From the NCBI RefSeq assembly GCF_029892965.1, contig NZ_JARXWN010000023.1, forward strand, positions 1 to 63,694: 63,694 nt of DNA. The letters run 5' to 3'. The stretch's first letter is position 1. Every line of letters begins with the position of its first letter. The DNA is from Dysgonomonas sp. PF1-14. GTDB taxonomy: Bacteria; Bacteroidota; Bacteroidia; Bacteroidales; Dysgonomonadaceae. Of the stretch, positions 41,163 through 48,555 are shown one piece after another. The position numbers and the translations under genes were made by a program. The notes beneath the pieces are model-generated. The model was not told the origin of the DNA. It did no database searches and worked only from the letters and a program-made list of their open reading frames with translations.

Positions 41163-41185
41163 AACTGTCTATTTTTCAGGGATTT
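41153..41185. terminator. 12-bp inverted repeat stem after the transposase
   Basis: AAATCCCTGAAA (41153-41164) and TTTCAGGGATTT (41174-41185) form a perfect 12-bp stem with a 9-nt loop. It overlaps the end of the transposase frame and may stop transcription from either side, protecting the island or IS from read-through. Confidence 0.55.
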
Positions 41186-41847
41186 GCTTCGTTTTGCTAC
41201 TCTTCTTAAGAGGTGCCACCAGAAAGAGAACCTTAACTGTATCTCTATTGATAGTCAACCTTTTATATTTTTTTAAATTTGGAATCCCACACGATTTAGC
41301 ACACGATTATTTTTCATCGTTCTGCTCGCTATTTGCATGATTTCTGTTGTAAAGGTAGGAAAAAGTCGGGAAATGAGGGCTATTTTAAGGGTGGAAATTA
41401 GCAGAAAGAACCTTTTTGCCCTGTACACAAGGCAAAAATACCACACTCTTGTTTCGTGCATAGGACGAAATGGAGATGTTAGTAACTCATAATGTGGGTG
41501 TTGTTAGGTCGTTTGAATTGGGGGAAAACTCCAAGTGAAAATCGAATGTGTATTGTGTTTTCATCTTGTCCGAAATTATTGCTTTTTTTCGGACAAAACA
41601 GAGTATTGAGATGAGTTGAGGGTGTTTTTGTTCTATCGACAAAACAAAAATACGCCATTTCCGTTTTGCGTATAAAACAAAAGAGGCTTTTATCACTCAC
41701 TTGTTAGGCAAATCACTCCCAATATATTCCTCTACTCATTTAGTTGACTTGCGCAGTTCTTGCGCGTTGACTCGTATGGTGACTTGTGCAGTAGAAAAGA
41801 ATTATTGTTTCTAAAGGAAGCATCTATAGACTTAAAAATTAGAAAGA
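41186..41847. other. Non-coding left part of the mobile island
   Basis: About 660 bp without a convincing gene. It holds a stem TTGTCCG / CGGACAA (about 41566-41597), a pair of degenerate direct repeats around the core CAAAAATAC (about 41427-41470 and 41638-41690), and a 13-bp sequence at 41400-41412 that recurs inverted at 59639-59651 beyond the recombinase fragment. Short minus-strand frames here look like chance ORFs. Confidence 0.45.
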
Positions 41848-41900
41848 TTGCTATATATCCAAACTTTTGCATATCTTTGTAACCACCGTAACTGTTACGG
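41848..41900 (+). promoter_or_regulatory. Promoter with overlapping palindromic operator
   Basis: TTG at 41848-41850 and TATCTTTG at 41872-41879, 21 bp apart, match the Bacteroidetes -33/-7 consensus well. Directly downstream, at the expected start point, is the perfect inverted repeat CCGTAAC-T-GTTACGG (41886-41900). Such placement suggests a repressor site controlling the ATPase gene that starts at 41921. Confidence 0.65.
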
Positions 41901-41920
41901 ATGTAACAAAGATAAAGAGC

Positions 41921-43243
41921 ATGAAGTTTTATAACAGAATAAGTGAACTGGCCGAGCTGAAACGGATACAAAACTTATCGTTCAGCGACCACTCCCGTCT
42001 AACTGTAGTAACAGGAAGAAGAAGGATTGGTAAAACGAGCCTCATCATGAAATCGGTCGAGGATTTACCGACTGTCTATCTGTTTGTCGGCCGTAAAAGC
42101 GAAGCAACGCTCTGTTCGGAGTTTATTCCGATTGTCAGTCAATCACTCGACACATTTGTTCCTGCAGAAATACGCACCTTCCGATCATTGTTTCAATATC
42201 TAATGGAGCTGGCTTCACAAAAATCGTTCAATCTCGTTATTGACGAATTTCAGGAGTTCTACAATATCAATGAATCGGTATATAGCGATATGCAGAATAT
42301 CTGGGACACCTATCGAAAAAAAACCAAAATGAATCTGATTGTGTCCGGCTCTATTTATTCGTTGATGCAGAAAATATTCCAAAACAATAAAGAACCTCTA
42401 TTTGGTAGAGCGGACAATATTATTAAGCTTTCAGCTTTTGATTTAACCACGCTAAAAGAAATTATGCGTGATTACAATCCAAGTTACACTAATGATGACT
42501 TACTCGCACTCTATACATTTACAGGTGGGGTTCCCAAGTATGTTGAGTTATTTTGCGATAACATCACATTGAGTATAGATGAAATGATTTCATTTATGGT
42601 TCGGGAAAATTCTCCCTTTACCGATGAAGGGAAAAACCTATTGATAGAAGAGTTCGGAAAAAATTATGCGACCTACTTCTCTATCCTAAGTGCCATCTCG
42701 GGAGGTATCAATACACAACCCGAAATAGAAGCTGCATTAGGAGATAAAAGCATTGGTGGACAAATCAAGCGATTGATTGAAGATTACAATATCATTATTC
42801 GCCAACGGCCTATATTAGCAAAAGAAGGAAGTCAAGCCGTGCGATATGAAATACAAGATAATTTTATCCGTTTTTGGTTCAACTATTTCGACCGCCATCG
42901 CTCACTGATAGAGATAAAGAACTTTATTGGTTTACAGGCTATCATCAAAGCTGACTATCCAACTTATTCCGGTATCATGTTGGAAAGATACTTCAAACAG
43001 CAGCTTGCCGAAAGTTTCCAATACCGCGCCATTGGCTCATGGTGGGAGCCTAAAGGTAATCAGAACGAAATTGATATTGTTGCCCTGAAATTGGAGAAAA
43101 ACCAAGCAGTAGCAGCAGAAGTAAAGCGACAAAAGAAAAATTTCAAACCAGAACTATTGGCAGCAAAGGTGGAACATCTTAAAAATAAGCTATTGCCTAA
43201 GTATCAGATTGAGATGGTTTTTTTGTCGTTGGAAGATATGTAG
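41921..43243 (+). CDS. P-loop ATPase with C-terminal nuclease-like domain (PF01637/DUF234 type)
   Basis: 440 aa; the Met at 41921 is preferred over a non-ATG extension because it follows the promoter and begins the conserved MKFYNRISEL opening. Walker A is GRRRIGKTSLI and Walker B LVIDEFQEF, with a sensor-like LIVSGSIYSLM. After a winged-helix region, the C-terminal DUF234 domain holds NEIDIVAL ... AAEVKRQKK, which fits a PD-(D/E)XK nuclease core. These ATPases are common on bacterial and archaeal mobile elements; their biological role is largely unknown, with defence or DNA transactions suggested. It is monocistronic. Confidence 0.85.
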   Translation: MKFYNRISELAELKRIQNLSFSDHSRLTVVTGRRRIGKTSLIMKSVEDLPTVYLFVGRKSEATLCSEFIPIVSQSLDTFVPAEIRTFRSLFQYLMELASQKSFNLVIDEFQEFYNINESVYSDMQNIWDTYRKKTKMNLIVSGSIYSLMQKIFQNNKEPLFGRADNIIKLSAFDLTTLKEIMRDYNPSYTNDDLLALYTFTGGVPKYVELFCDNITLSIDEMISFMVRENSPFTDEGKNLLIEEFGKNYATYFSILSAISGGINTQPEIEAALGDKSIGGQIKRLIEDYNIIIRQRPILAKEGSQAVRYEIQDNFIRFWFNYFDRHRSLIEIKNFIGLQAIIKADYPTYSGIMLERYFKQQLAESFQYRAIGSWWEPKGNQNEIDIVALKLEKNQAVAAEVKRQKKNFKPELLAAKVEHLKNKLLPKYQIEMVFLSLEDM

Positions 43244-43403
43244 ATTTCTTAATTATCAACATGTTACACTGATATTTACTTAACCTCGTGTCTAAAAGAA
43301 GTTAAAGTCCTACTTTAATGGGGCGTAAATGGGAAGTATTAGCATCCTCTGCTTTATTATTGAGAAAAATTCCGCTATTCGCTTTTTTAATCCGTTTTTT
43401 TTG

Positions 43404-43411
43404 TACTTTTG
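43404..43411 (+). promoter_or_regulatory. Candidate -7 box for the AAA ATPase gene
   Basis: TACTTTTG matches TAnnTTTG, 30 bp before the ATG at 43442. The -33 region lacks a clear TTG. The 198-bp gap from the previous gene shows no other structure. Confidence 0.45.
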
Positions 43412-43441
43412 CTCTCTGAAAGTTTGCATAGTCCTAAAATT

Positions 43442-44764
43442 ATGATAGAGAAAGTGTCTATAGAAAATGTCTTGTCATTTAGAGATGAAGAGACTTTGAG
43501 TTTCGTCGCCAAGAAAGAAAGAAGCGAGAAAACTAGTAATCAGCTATACAACTCAGTGGAGTTAGTCAATGGTGTTCCTCTTCTGAAGTGTGTGTTTTTC
43601 TTTGGTAATAATGGTGCTGGTAAATCCAATTTTATATTTGCTCTAAGAAACTTTGCGGAGTTGGTCTCATCTTTCAAGAAAAAACGTAATGAAAAAATCC
43701 CATATGCTCCTTTTGAATTTGATGACCAAACTAAAAAATCACCTTCAAAAATGTCAATATCTTATCATATTAAAGATATTAGATACACATATCGAGTTGA
43801 TTGGGATGAAAATTATATTCGATATGAAAAATTAGAAAAAAAAATAGGACGTGGCAAAGATCGATGCATATATGAAAGGTTTTACAACGAAATGCAAGAC
43901 ACTACAGAGATTATTTTTTCTGATGCAAGTATTGATGATGATACTCGTTATCAGTTAAAGCATAGCACTATCTCTAACACCACTGTGTTGTCTGTCATAA
44001 GCGAGCTTAATGTACCTTGTACTGTTTTAAAAGATAATTTTGATTTTTTCGATAGTTCCCTAAATGTAACTCCAATGCGTGGGATATCGTTAACAGGAGG
44101 ACTCCCAGTTGGGAGGAGTGCAAAGGAGGTTGTTTGCAAAGAGGTTATACTTGGTTTGATTAATGATATTGGTATCAATATAGTTGATTTTGACATAGTA
44201 AAACATGAGCTTCCTAAGGAGCTATTGGAGAAATTGAATTCTATTTTCACATCAGAAGAAATAGAAAAAGAGCGCTATCAAGAAGTAGCAACTTTTATTC
44301 ATCATACTGAAAAATATGGGAATAAATTATTATCAGAGAGTGCTCAATCTGATGGTACCTTGGCTATTATAAAATTAATGATAGCTTTCTACCATACAGC
44401 CATAGATGGCGATTGTACAATCTTAGATGAAGTTACAGTTGGAATCCAACAAAAAGCTTTTAGTCGGTTATTGAAATTCTTTTTAAACATAGCAGGTAGA
44501 TCGCAGCTAATTTTTGCGTCATATGATTACAGTTTATTGGAATTTGAATATATGCGTAGAGATTCGGTAAGGTTCTTCTCTAAAAACTTGGACGGGGTTT
44601 CATCTGTACAAACAATAAACTTGAAAAATGTACATAAGAACCTCAATTTTCGCAAATACGTTTTACAGAACAACAAATGGGGACAATTACCCCAGATGTG
44701 CGATGATGATACTTGGGTGGAACATTTAGATAAATATCGAAATAAAATATATCATTTGCAATAA
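43442..44764 (+). CDS. AAA-type ATPase (AAA_15/AAA_21, SMC-like) of defence-associated type
   Basis: 440 aa; a TTG 11 codons upstream is the longest frame, but the ATG at 43442 begins the typical MIEKVSIENVLSFRDEETLS opening. Walker A is FFGNNGAGKSN; a Walker B/D-loop-like ILDEVTVGIQQ lies near residue 325. The middle is a variable insertion with coiled character. No TOPRIM nuclease motif is seen, so it is not a full OLD nuclease, and no RloB-like partner follows. Proteins of this kind are frequent in phage-defence islands, as effectors or as part of two-gene systems. A strong terminator follows immediately, so it is a single-gene unit next to the CBASS operon. Confidence 0.75.
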   Translation: MIEKVSIENVLSFRDEETLSFVAKKERSEKTSNQLYNSVELVNGVPLLKCVFFFGNNGAGKSNFIFALRNFAELVSSFKKKRNEKIPYAPFEFDDQTKKSPSKMSISYHIKDIRYTYRVDWDENYIRYEKLEKKIGRGKDRCIYERFYNEMQDTTEIIFSDASIDDDTRYQLKHSTISNTTVLSVISELNVPCTVLKDNFDFFDSSLNVTPMRGISLTGGLPVGRSAKEVVCKEVILGLINDIGINIVDFDIVKHELPKELLEKLNSIFTSEEIEKERYQEVATFIHHTEKYGNKLLSESAQSDGTLAIIKLMIAFYHTAIDGDCTILDEVTVGIQQKAFSRLLKFFLNIAGRSQLIFASYDYSLLEFEYMRRDSVRFFSKNLDGVSSVQTINLKNVHKNLNFRKYVLQNNKWGQLPQMCDDDTWVEHLDKYRNKIYHLQ

Positions 44765-44770
44765 AACAAG

Positions 44771-44854
44771 ATAGCGGTAAAATTTAAAAGAATATCCAAA
44801 TTGGATATTCTTTTTTTGTCATAAATGTGTCGTAATTGAGGTTATTACCGCTAT
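44771..44854 (+). terminator. Rho-independent terminator nested in a wider inverted repeat
   Basis: The inner stem is AGAATATCCAA (44789-44799) / TTGGATATTCT (44801-44811), followed by seven T to 44817, a textbook terminator for the ATPase gene. It is enclosed by an exact 10-bp inverted repeat ATAGCGGTAA (44771-44780) / TTACCGCTAT (44845-44854). Confidence 0.8.
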
Positions 44855-44878
44855 TAAGTATTTTTAACATACGAAAGC

Positions 44879-44910
44879 TTGTGTGTTAGAAATGTTTTTT
44901 TGAATCTTTG
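44879..44910 (+). promoter_or_regulatory. Promoter of the CBASS operon
   Basis: TTG at 44879-44881 and AATCTTTG at 44903-44910 are 21 bp apart; the second box differs from TAnnTTTG only at the first position(s). The predicted start of transcription lies about 34 bp before the first gene at 44951. Confidence 0.55.
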
Positions 44911-44950
44911 TGAATATTAACATAAAAATGTAAATAGAAAATATATTCAA

Positions 44951-46072
44951 ATGAGCGTAACAAGCATTTCTTCCAAAAACAAAAATCTTCTTTGGGCAGT
45001 ATCTGCCGGAAGATGTGAATATGCAGGATGCAATAAGGTTCTGCACACAGACATTCTGACTAACAAAAAGTGTAATAGTGCATACATAGCCCATATTGTT
45101 GGCGATGAGTCGACCGGGCCACGAGGAGATGTGAAACGGTCAAAGCTATTAGCAAATGACATTAATAACTTAATGCTACTTTGTGATACACATCACAGAA
45201 TGGTAGATGCGGATGAAATTACATATACTGAATCCTATCTTCTTGAAATGAAACGACAACATGAAGAACGCATCAAGCGAATAACGGATATCGCTCCCAA
45301 TATGTCCAGTGAAATAATTCTATATGGAGCAAATATAGGGGTTAATAACTCTCCTTTGTCCTATCAATCGGCAAATGAAGCGTTGTTATACGATTATTAT
45401 CCTGCAAGCGATTATCCGATTGAGTTGGGATATAAGAATGCTTCTTTAACAGATGATATGGACGCTTATTGGATCACTGAAGAAGCTAACCTTTTTACGC
45501 AGTTCAATCTGAAAATAAAGCCACGATTGATGCAAGGCAATACTGACCACTATTCGGTGTTTGCAATTGCTCCGCAACCATTGCTTATAAAGTTCGGAGT
45601 ATTATTAAACGATCTGAATAATGTCAAAGTATATCAGAAACACAGAGAGCCTTCTACATGGAAATGGCAAACTGCTTCTTCTGATATTGAATATATTCTT
45701 CGCGAACCAGACGACAAAACGAAAGTTCCGGTTCTTGTATTTAGCATGAGTGCGACAGTAACATATGATAGAATACAAAAAGCGTTGGGGAATAATACAA
45801 GTATATGGGAAATCACCATAAACGGTGCTCCTCACAACGATTTTTTAAAAACTGAAGCATTGCTGTCTGATTTTCGTCGAACTGTCCGACATGCTTTCGA
45901 TAAGATCAAATCATATCACGGTTATACGGGATTACATATTTTCCCAGCTATGCCCGTTTCTGCATCCGTTGAATTGGGTCGAGTTTGGATGCCCAAAGTC
46001 GATATGCCAATGACGATATATGATGCGAATAAGGAGAAGAACGATTTTTACAAGACAATAACAATAAAATAA
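44951..46072 (+). CDS. cap5: CBASS effector: HNH endonuclease with SAVED domain (Cap5-like)
   Basis: 373 aa. The N-terminal HNH nuclease covers about residues 10-95, with RCEYAGCNK (Cys22, Cys27), AHIVGDE (His48) and LMLLCDTHHRMVD (Cys78, His81-His82). The C-terminal about 150-373 is a SAVED sensor, recognised by the closing LHIFPAMPVSASVELGRVW and MPMTIYD. In known Cap5 proteins the SAVED domain binds a cyclic oligonucleotide made by the partner CD-NTase, which triggers oligomerisation and degradation of double-stranded DNA, killing the infected cell. The CD-NTase starts 6 bp downstream. Both domains look complete. Confidence 0.9.
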   Translation: MSVTSISSKNKNLLWAVSAGRCEYAGCNKVLHTDILTNKKCNSAYIAHIVGDESTGPRGDVKRSKLLANDINNLMLLCDTHHRMVDADEITYTESYLLEMKRQHEERIKRITDIAPNMSSEIILYGANIGVNNSPLSYQSANEALLYDYYPASDYPIELGYKNASLTDDMDAYWITEEANLFTQFNLKIKPRLMQGNTDHYSVFAIAPQPLLIKFGVLLNDLNNVKVYQKHREPSTWKWQTASSDIEYILREPDDKTKVPVLVFSMSATVTYDRIQKALGNNTSIWEITINGAPHNDFLKTEALLSDFRRTVRHAFDKIKSYHGYTGLHIFPAMPVSASVELGRVWMPKVDMPMTIYDANKEKNDFYKTITIK

Positions 46073-46078
46073 ATAGAT

Positions 46079-47305
46079 ATGCTTACGCAAGAAGAAAAAA
46101 AACAATTCAGCGAGATTTTAGAAACACTCGGCGAAACATTGGACATCACAGAAACCCAATATAAAGCCGCAGTTAGTAGTTATGGCGCAGTAGGCGAATG
46201 GTTGGCGAAGCCGGAATCATCACTTGCTCCATATAAACCGATCATTCGTCCGCAAGGCTCATTCATGCTTGGAACGATGATTAAGCCCGTTTGTGAAGAT
46301 GACGATTTGGACATTGATTTAGTATGTGAATTGACAGGAAAAAATCCGCAGTGGACACAATATCATCTTAAACAGGCGGTCGGGAATAGGCTCAAAGCTA
46401 ACGAAACTTACAAAAATATGCTTGACGAAGAAGGGAGAAGATGTTGGACATTGATGTATTCCGATAGTGCCAATTATCACATGGATATACTACCGAGCCT
46501 TGTTTGTAACGGGTATAATACTGTACTTGAAAAGGCTTTTTCGGCTACAGCGTTGGACAAAGATTACGAATCATTGGCAATACGTATAACAGATAATAAA
46601 CACAGCAACTATTATACTGATACGGTTGCTGAAAATTGGATGAAAAGCAATCCATTCGGTTATGGTAGATGGTTTTTCAATGCAGCCGATGTTACCTCAC
46701 TGCGTAAATCCATAATATTGTCGGAAGCTATAAGCCCCGTACCAAAGTATAATAAAGAAAAATTACCGCTCCAGCGAGTTGTTCAAATTCTGAAACGACA
46801 TCGAGATATGATGTTTAACGGAGATGAACACAAACCTATTTCCATTATTATTACAACTTTGGCTTCAAGAGCATACAACAAAGAAACTTCTATCATAGAT
46901 GCGCTGACAAATGTAGCCGCCAATATGAATAACTATATTGAAAGCCGTTATGACCCAAATACAGGTAAGATTGTAAAATGGATTCCGAATCCGGTAAATC
47001 CCGAAGAAAACTTTGCTGACAAATGGGTGGAACATCCTCAAAGGGAAAAGAATTTCTATAAATGGCTCGACCAAGTTGAATCAGACGTACAAGCCATTGT
47101 TCAAAAACGAGGGTTGCAATATATAGCCGAAGCAATGAAAAAGCCTTTTGGAGAGCAGGCTGTTACAAAGACGTTCTCTACTTTAGGCGAAAGGAATCGT
47201 AATCTTCGGGAAAGTGGGGTGTTAAAAATGGCAGCAGGTACAGGTATTCTTAGCACAGTAGGTAATGTAGCCGCAGCCGCACATAATTTTCATGGTAATG
47301 ACTAA
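46079..47305 (+). CDS. CBASS CD-NTase (cGAS/DncV-like nucleotidyltransferase)
   Basis: 408 aa. The nucleotidyltransferase signature is complete: PQGSFMLGT (G60, S61) and DDDLDIDLV with the metal-binding D78 and D80, and a third Asp in YHMDILPS (D136). The remaining part is the helical lobe of the family. It makes a cyclic di- or trinucleotide signal on phage infection for the HNH-SAVED effector. I cannot assign the clade (D or G are likely given the effector). The C-terminus ends AAAAHNFHGND; the Gly-containing tail is of interest because the next gene encodes an E2-like protein that is expected to conjugate the CD-NTase tail. Confidence 0.9.
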   Translation: MLTQEEKKQFSEILETLGETLDITETQYKAAVSSYGAVGEWLAKPESSLAPYKPIIRPQGSFMLGTMIKPVCEDDDLDIDLVCELTGKNPQWTQYHLKQAVGNRLKANETYKNMLDEEGRRCWTLMYSDSANYHMDILPSLVCNGYNTVLEKAFSATALDKDYESLAIRITDNKHSNYYTDTVAENWMKSNPFGYGRWFFNAADVTSLRKSIILSEAISPVPKYNKEKLPLQRVVQILKRHRDMMFNGDEHKPISIIITTLASRAYNKETSIIDALTNVAANMNNYIESRYDPNTGKIVKWIPNPVNPEENFADKWVEHPQREKNFYKWLDQVESDVQAIVQKRGLQYIAEAMKKPFGEQAVTKTFSTLGERNRNLRESGVLKMAAGTGILSTVGNVAAAAHNFHGND

Positions 47306-47711
47306 AAAGAAACGAATTTCGGTACATGCTCAAGGGGGAATGCTTCGGCATCTTTTCCCTGATTCTACTTTGAAAATCGTTGGATATGATAAAGGGCTAA
47401 TTTGGGAAGGAAAGCTTCAACCAACTAATTTAAGCATAACTTACAATATTAAGGTAGAGTATAATATAGGATGCAACCCTAATATATATGTACTTAGTCC
47501 AAATCCCTTGCCTTTGGCTAAGGATGCGACTAAACTCCCGCATACCTATAATCACGAAAAACAGCACTTATGCTTGTATCATAGGCTCATGAATGAATGG
47601 AATGAACGTAAAATGATTGCAAAAACAATTATTCCGTGGACGAGCGAATGGCTGCTTCATTATGAGATTTGGGTAACCACCGGTACTTGGCATGGTGGTG
47701 GAATACATTAA
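47292..47711 (+). CDS. CBASS E2-like conjugating protein (short type II)
   Basis: 139 aa. It overlaps the CD-NTase gene by 14 bp (or 8 bp if the second Met at 47298 is used), implying tight coupling. The second half has the signature of bacterial E2-like proteins in short type II CBASS: PHTYNHEKQHLCLYHR with the likely catalytic Cys94, then IIPWTSEWLLHYEIW and the final TGTWHGGGIH. No E1 or JAB peptidase gene is adjacent, which is the short type II layout. In such systems the E2 modifies the CD-NTase C-terminus and raises its activity. The first about 50 residues are less conserved. Confidence 0.85.
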   Translation: MVMTKKKRISVHAQGGMLRHLFPDSTLKIVGYDKGLIWEGKLQPTNLSITYNIKVEYNIGCNPNIYVLSPNPLPLAKDATKLPHTYNHEKQHLCLYHRLMNEWNERKMIAKTIIPWTSEWLLHYEIWVTTGTWHGGGIH

Positions 47712-47763
47712 ACGTGGTTTATAAAGTCAACCATAAAGTGAGAAAACGACTTTAAGCAAGAAT

Positions 47764-47788
47764 CAATCCACTTGCATTGTTTGGATTG
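47764..47788 (+). other. Short hairpin before the 46-aa gene
   Basis: CAATCCA (47764-47770) and TGGATTG (47782-47788) form a 7-bp stem with an 11-nt loop in the 97-bp gap between the E2 and small basic protein genes. There is no T run, so it is more likely an RNA-processing or attenuating stem. Confidence 0.35.
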
Positions 47789-47808
47789 AAAAGCAAATTT
47801 TGAAAGTT

Positions 47809-47949
47809 ATGGCTAAAAAAGTTACAGGTAAAGCCGCTGCTTCTGCCGCTTCGAAAGTTTTGAGAGATGGAAGAACAAGTGCTACGAGCAAAACTGCTGC
47901 CGGAAGCGCACTTTCTCAAAGAGAAAAAAGCAGTAAAAAAGGGAAGTAA
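47809..47949 (+). CDS. Small basic Ala/Ser/Lys-rich protein
   Basis: 46 aa, too short for usual gene callers. The sequence begins MAKKVTGKAAASAASKVLRD and continues with a TSKTAAGSALSQR motif and a Lys-rich end. It resembles a widespread but uncharacterised class of small basic proteins with paired ASKVLR and AAGSALSQ motifs, often seen beside HNH genes. It lies 97 bp after the E2 gene and 29 bp before the small HNH gene, so all are likely transcribed together. Function unknown; nucleic-acid binding is a guess from charge. Confidence 0.7.
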   Translation: MAKKVTGKAAASAASKVLRDGRTSATSKTAAGSALSQREKSSKKGK

Positions 47950-47978
47950 ATTTATTATTAATTTTAATTTTTATATTT

Positions 47979-48293
47979 ATGTCAACAACTAAAATGTTTG
48001 GAAGCTCATTTTCTGAAACAGAAAAGCGAGCTGTGTGGAACAAGGGTATAGTTATTTCTGGATATGATCCAGATGAAGTACGAAAAGATAGATGTGGTGC
48101 ATGGATCCATTATGACAAATATGGGGATACAACAGAAAACGGTTATGGGTGGGAGATTGATCACATTAAGCCAAAATGCAAAGACGGCACAGATAATTTA
48201 TCAAATCTACAGCCTCTCCACTGGCAAAACAATAGAGCAAAAGGAGATGATTACCCAGCTAATGATTATTGTGTAGTAAGTGCATCAAAGTAG
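47979..48293 (+). CDS. Small HNH nuclease-like protein
   Basis: 104 aa. The HNH core is GWEIDHIKPKCKDGTDNLSNLQ with His62, then PLHWQNNRAKGD with His81 and Asn84/85. The N-terminus is short with no extra domain. Stand-alone HNH proteins of this size are found beside the small ASKVLR/AAGSALSQ proteins. It could be an accessory to the CBASS operon or an independent two-gene module. A terminator follows at 48341. Confidence 0.75.
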   Translation: MSTTKMFGSSFSETEKRAVWNKGIVISGYDPDEVRKDRCGAWIHYDKYGDTTENGYGWEIDHIKPKCKDGTDNLSNLQPLHWQNNRAKGDDYPANDYCVVSASK

Positions 48294-48340
48294 TTTTTAT
48301 TATTCGATAAATTAATTTGGAAATAATTATGAACAGAGAA

Positions 48341-48377
48341 AAGGATTGACAAAAAATGTCTGTTTTTATCAATCCTT
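48341..48377 (+). terminator. Terminator-like stem after the small HNH gene
   Basis: AAGGATTGA (48341-48349) and TCAATCCTT (48369-48377) pair perfectly with a 19-nt loop. It ends the CBASS-HNH transcript before the convergent mobilization genes. Confidence 0.6.
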
Positions 48378-48432
48378 ATATTCTCACTTTTTAGATTTGT
48401 TAAACACCTCTCTTATGGAAAGGCTGAATAAA

Positions 48433-48510
48433 GCAATGCTTTTAGGAGATTTACTCTTTTCGTAAACGAAAAGGAAGAAATCTTCTAAAAGCCAAAGGCC
48501 TTGGCATTGC
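48433..48510. repeat. Long imperfect hairpin between CBASS cargo and mobilization genes
   Basis: Three successive paired blocks form one stem: GCAATGC/GCATTGC, TTTTAGGAGATTT/AAATCTTCTAAAA (12 of 13) and CTTTTCG/CGAAAAG, with a 4-nt apex. A small asymmetry (GCCAAAGGCCTTG) interrupts the outer part. It lies 45 bp past the relaxase stop, so it may be a bidirectional terminator, a recombination site or a small transposon remnant. Confidence 0.55.
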
Positions 48511-48555
48511 TGTTTCAGACTTGAAATATACCTTGTTTCACAAATATAAAATGGA

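Noticed and set aside
41273-41700. Minus-strand frames of 62-73 codons at the left end of the island
   Set aside because: They share a repeated YFC-type segment only because of the underlying DNA repeat; there is no start context or known domain.
43442-44764. OLD-family nuclease or Gabija-like GajA
   Set aside because: The P-loop ATPase part is present but no TOPRIM Glu/Asp-X-Asp motif and no UvrD-like partner was found.
46079-48293. Full type II CBASS with E1 and JAB genes
   Set aside because: Only an E2-like protein is encoded; no ThiF/E1 or JAB motif was found in the neighbouring frames.
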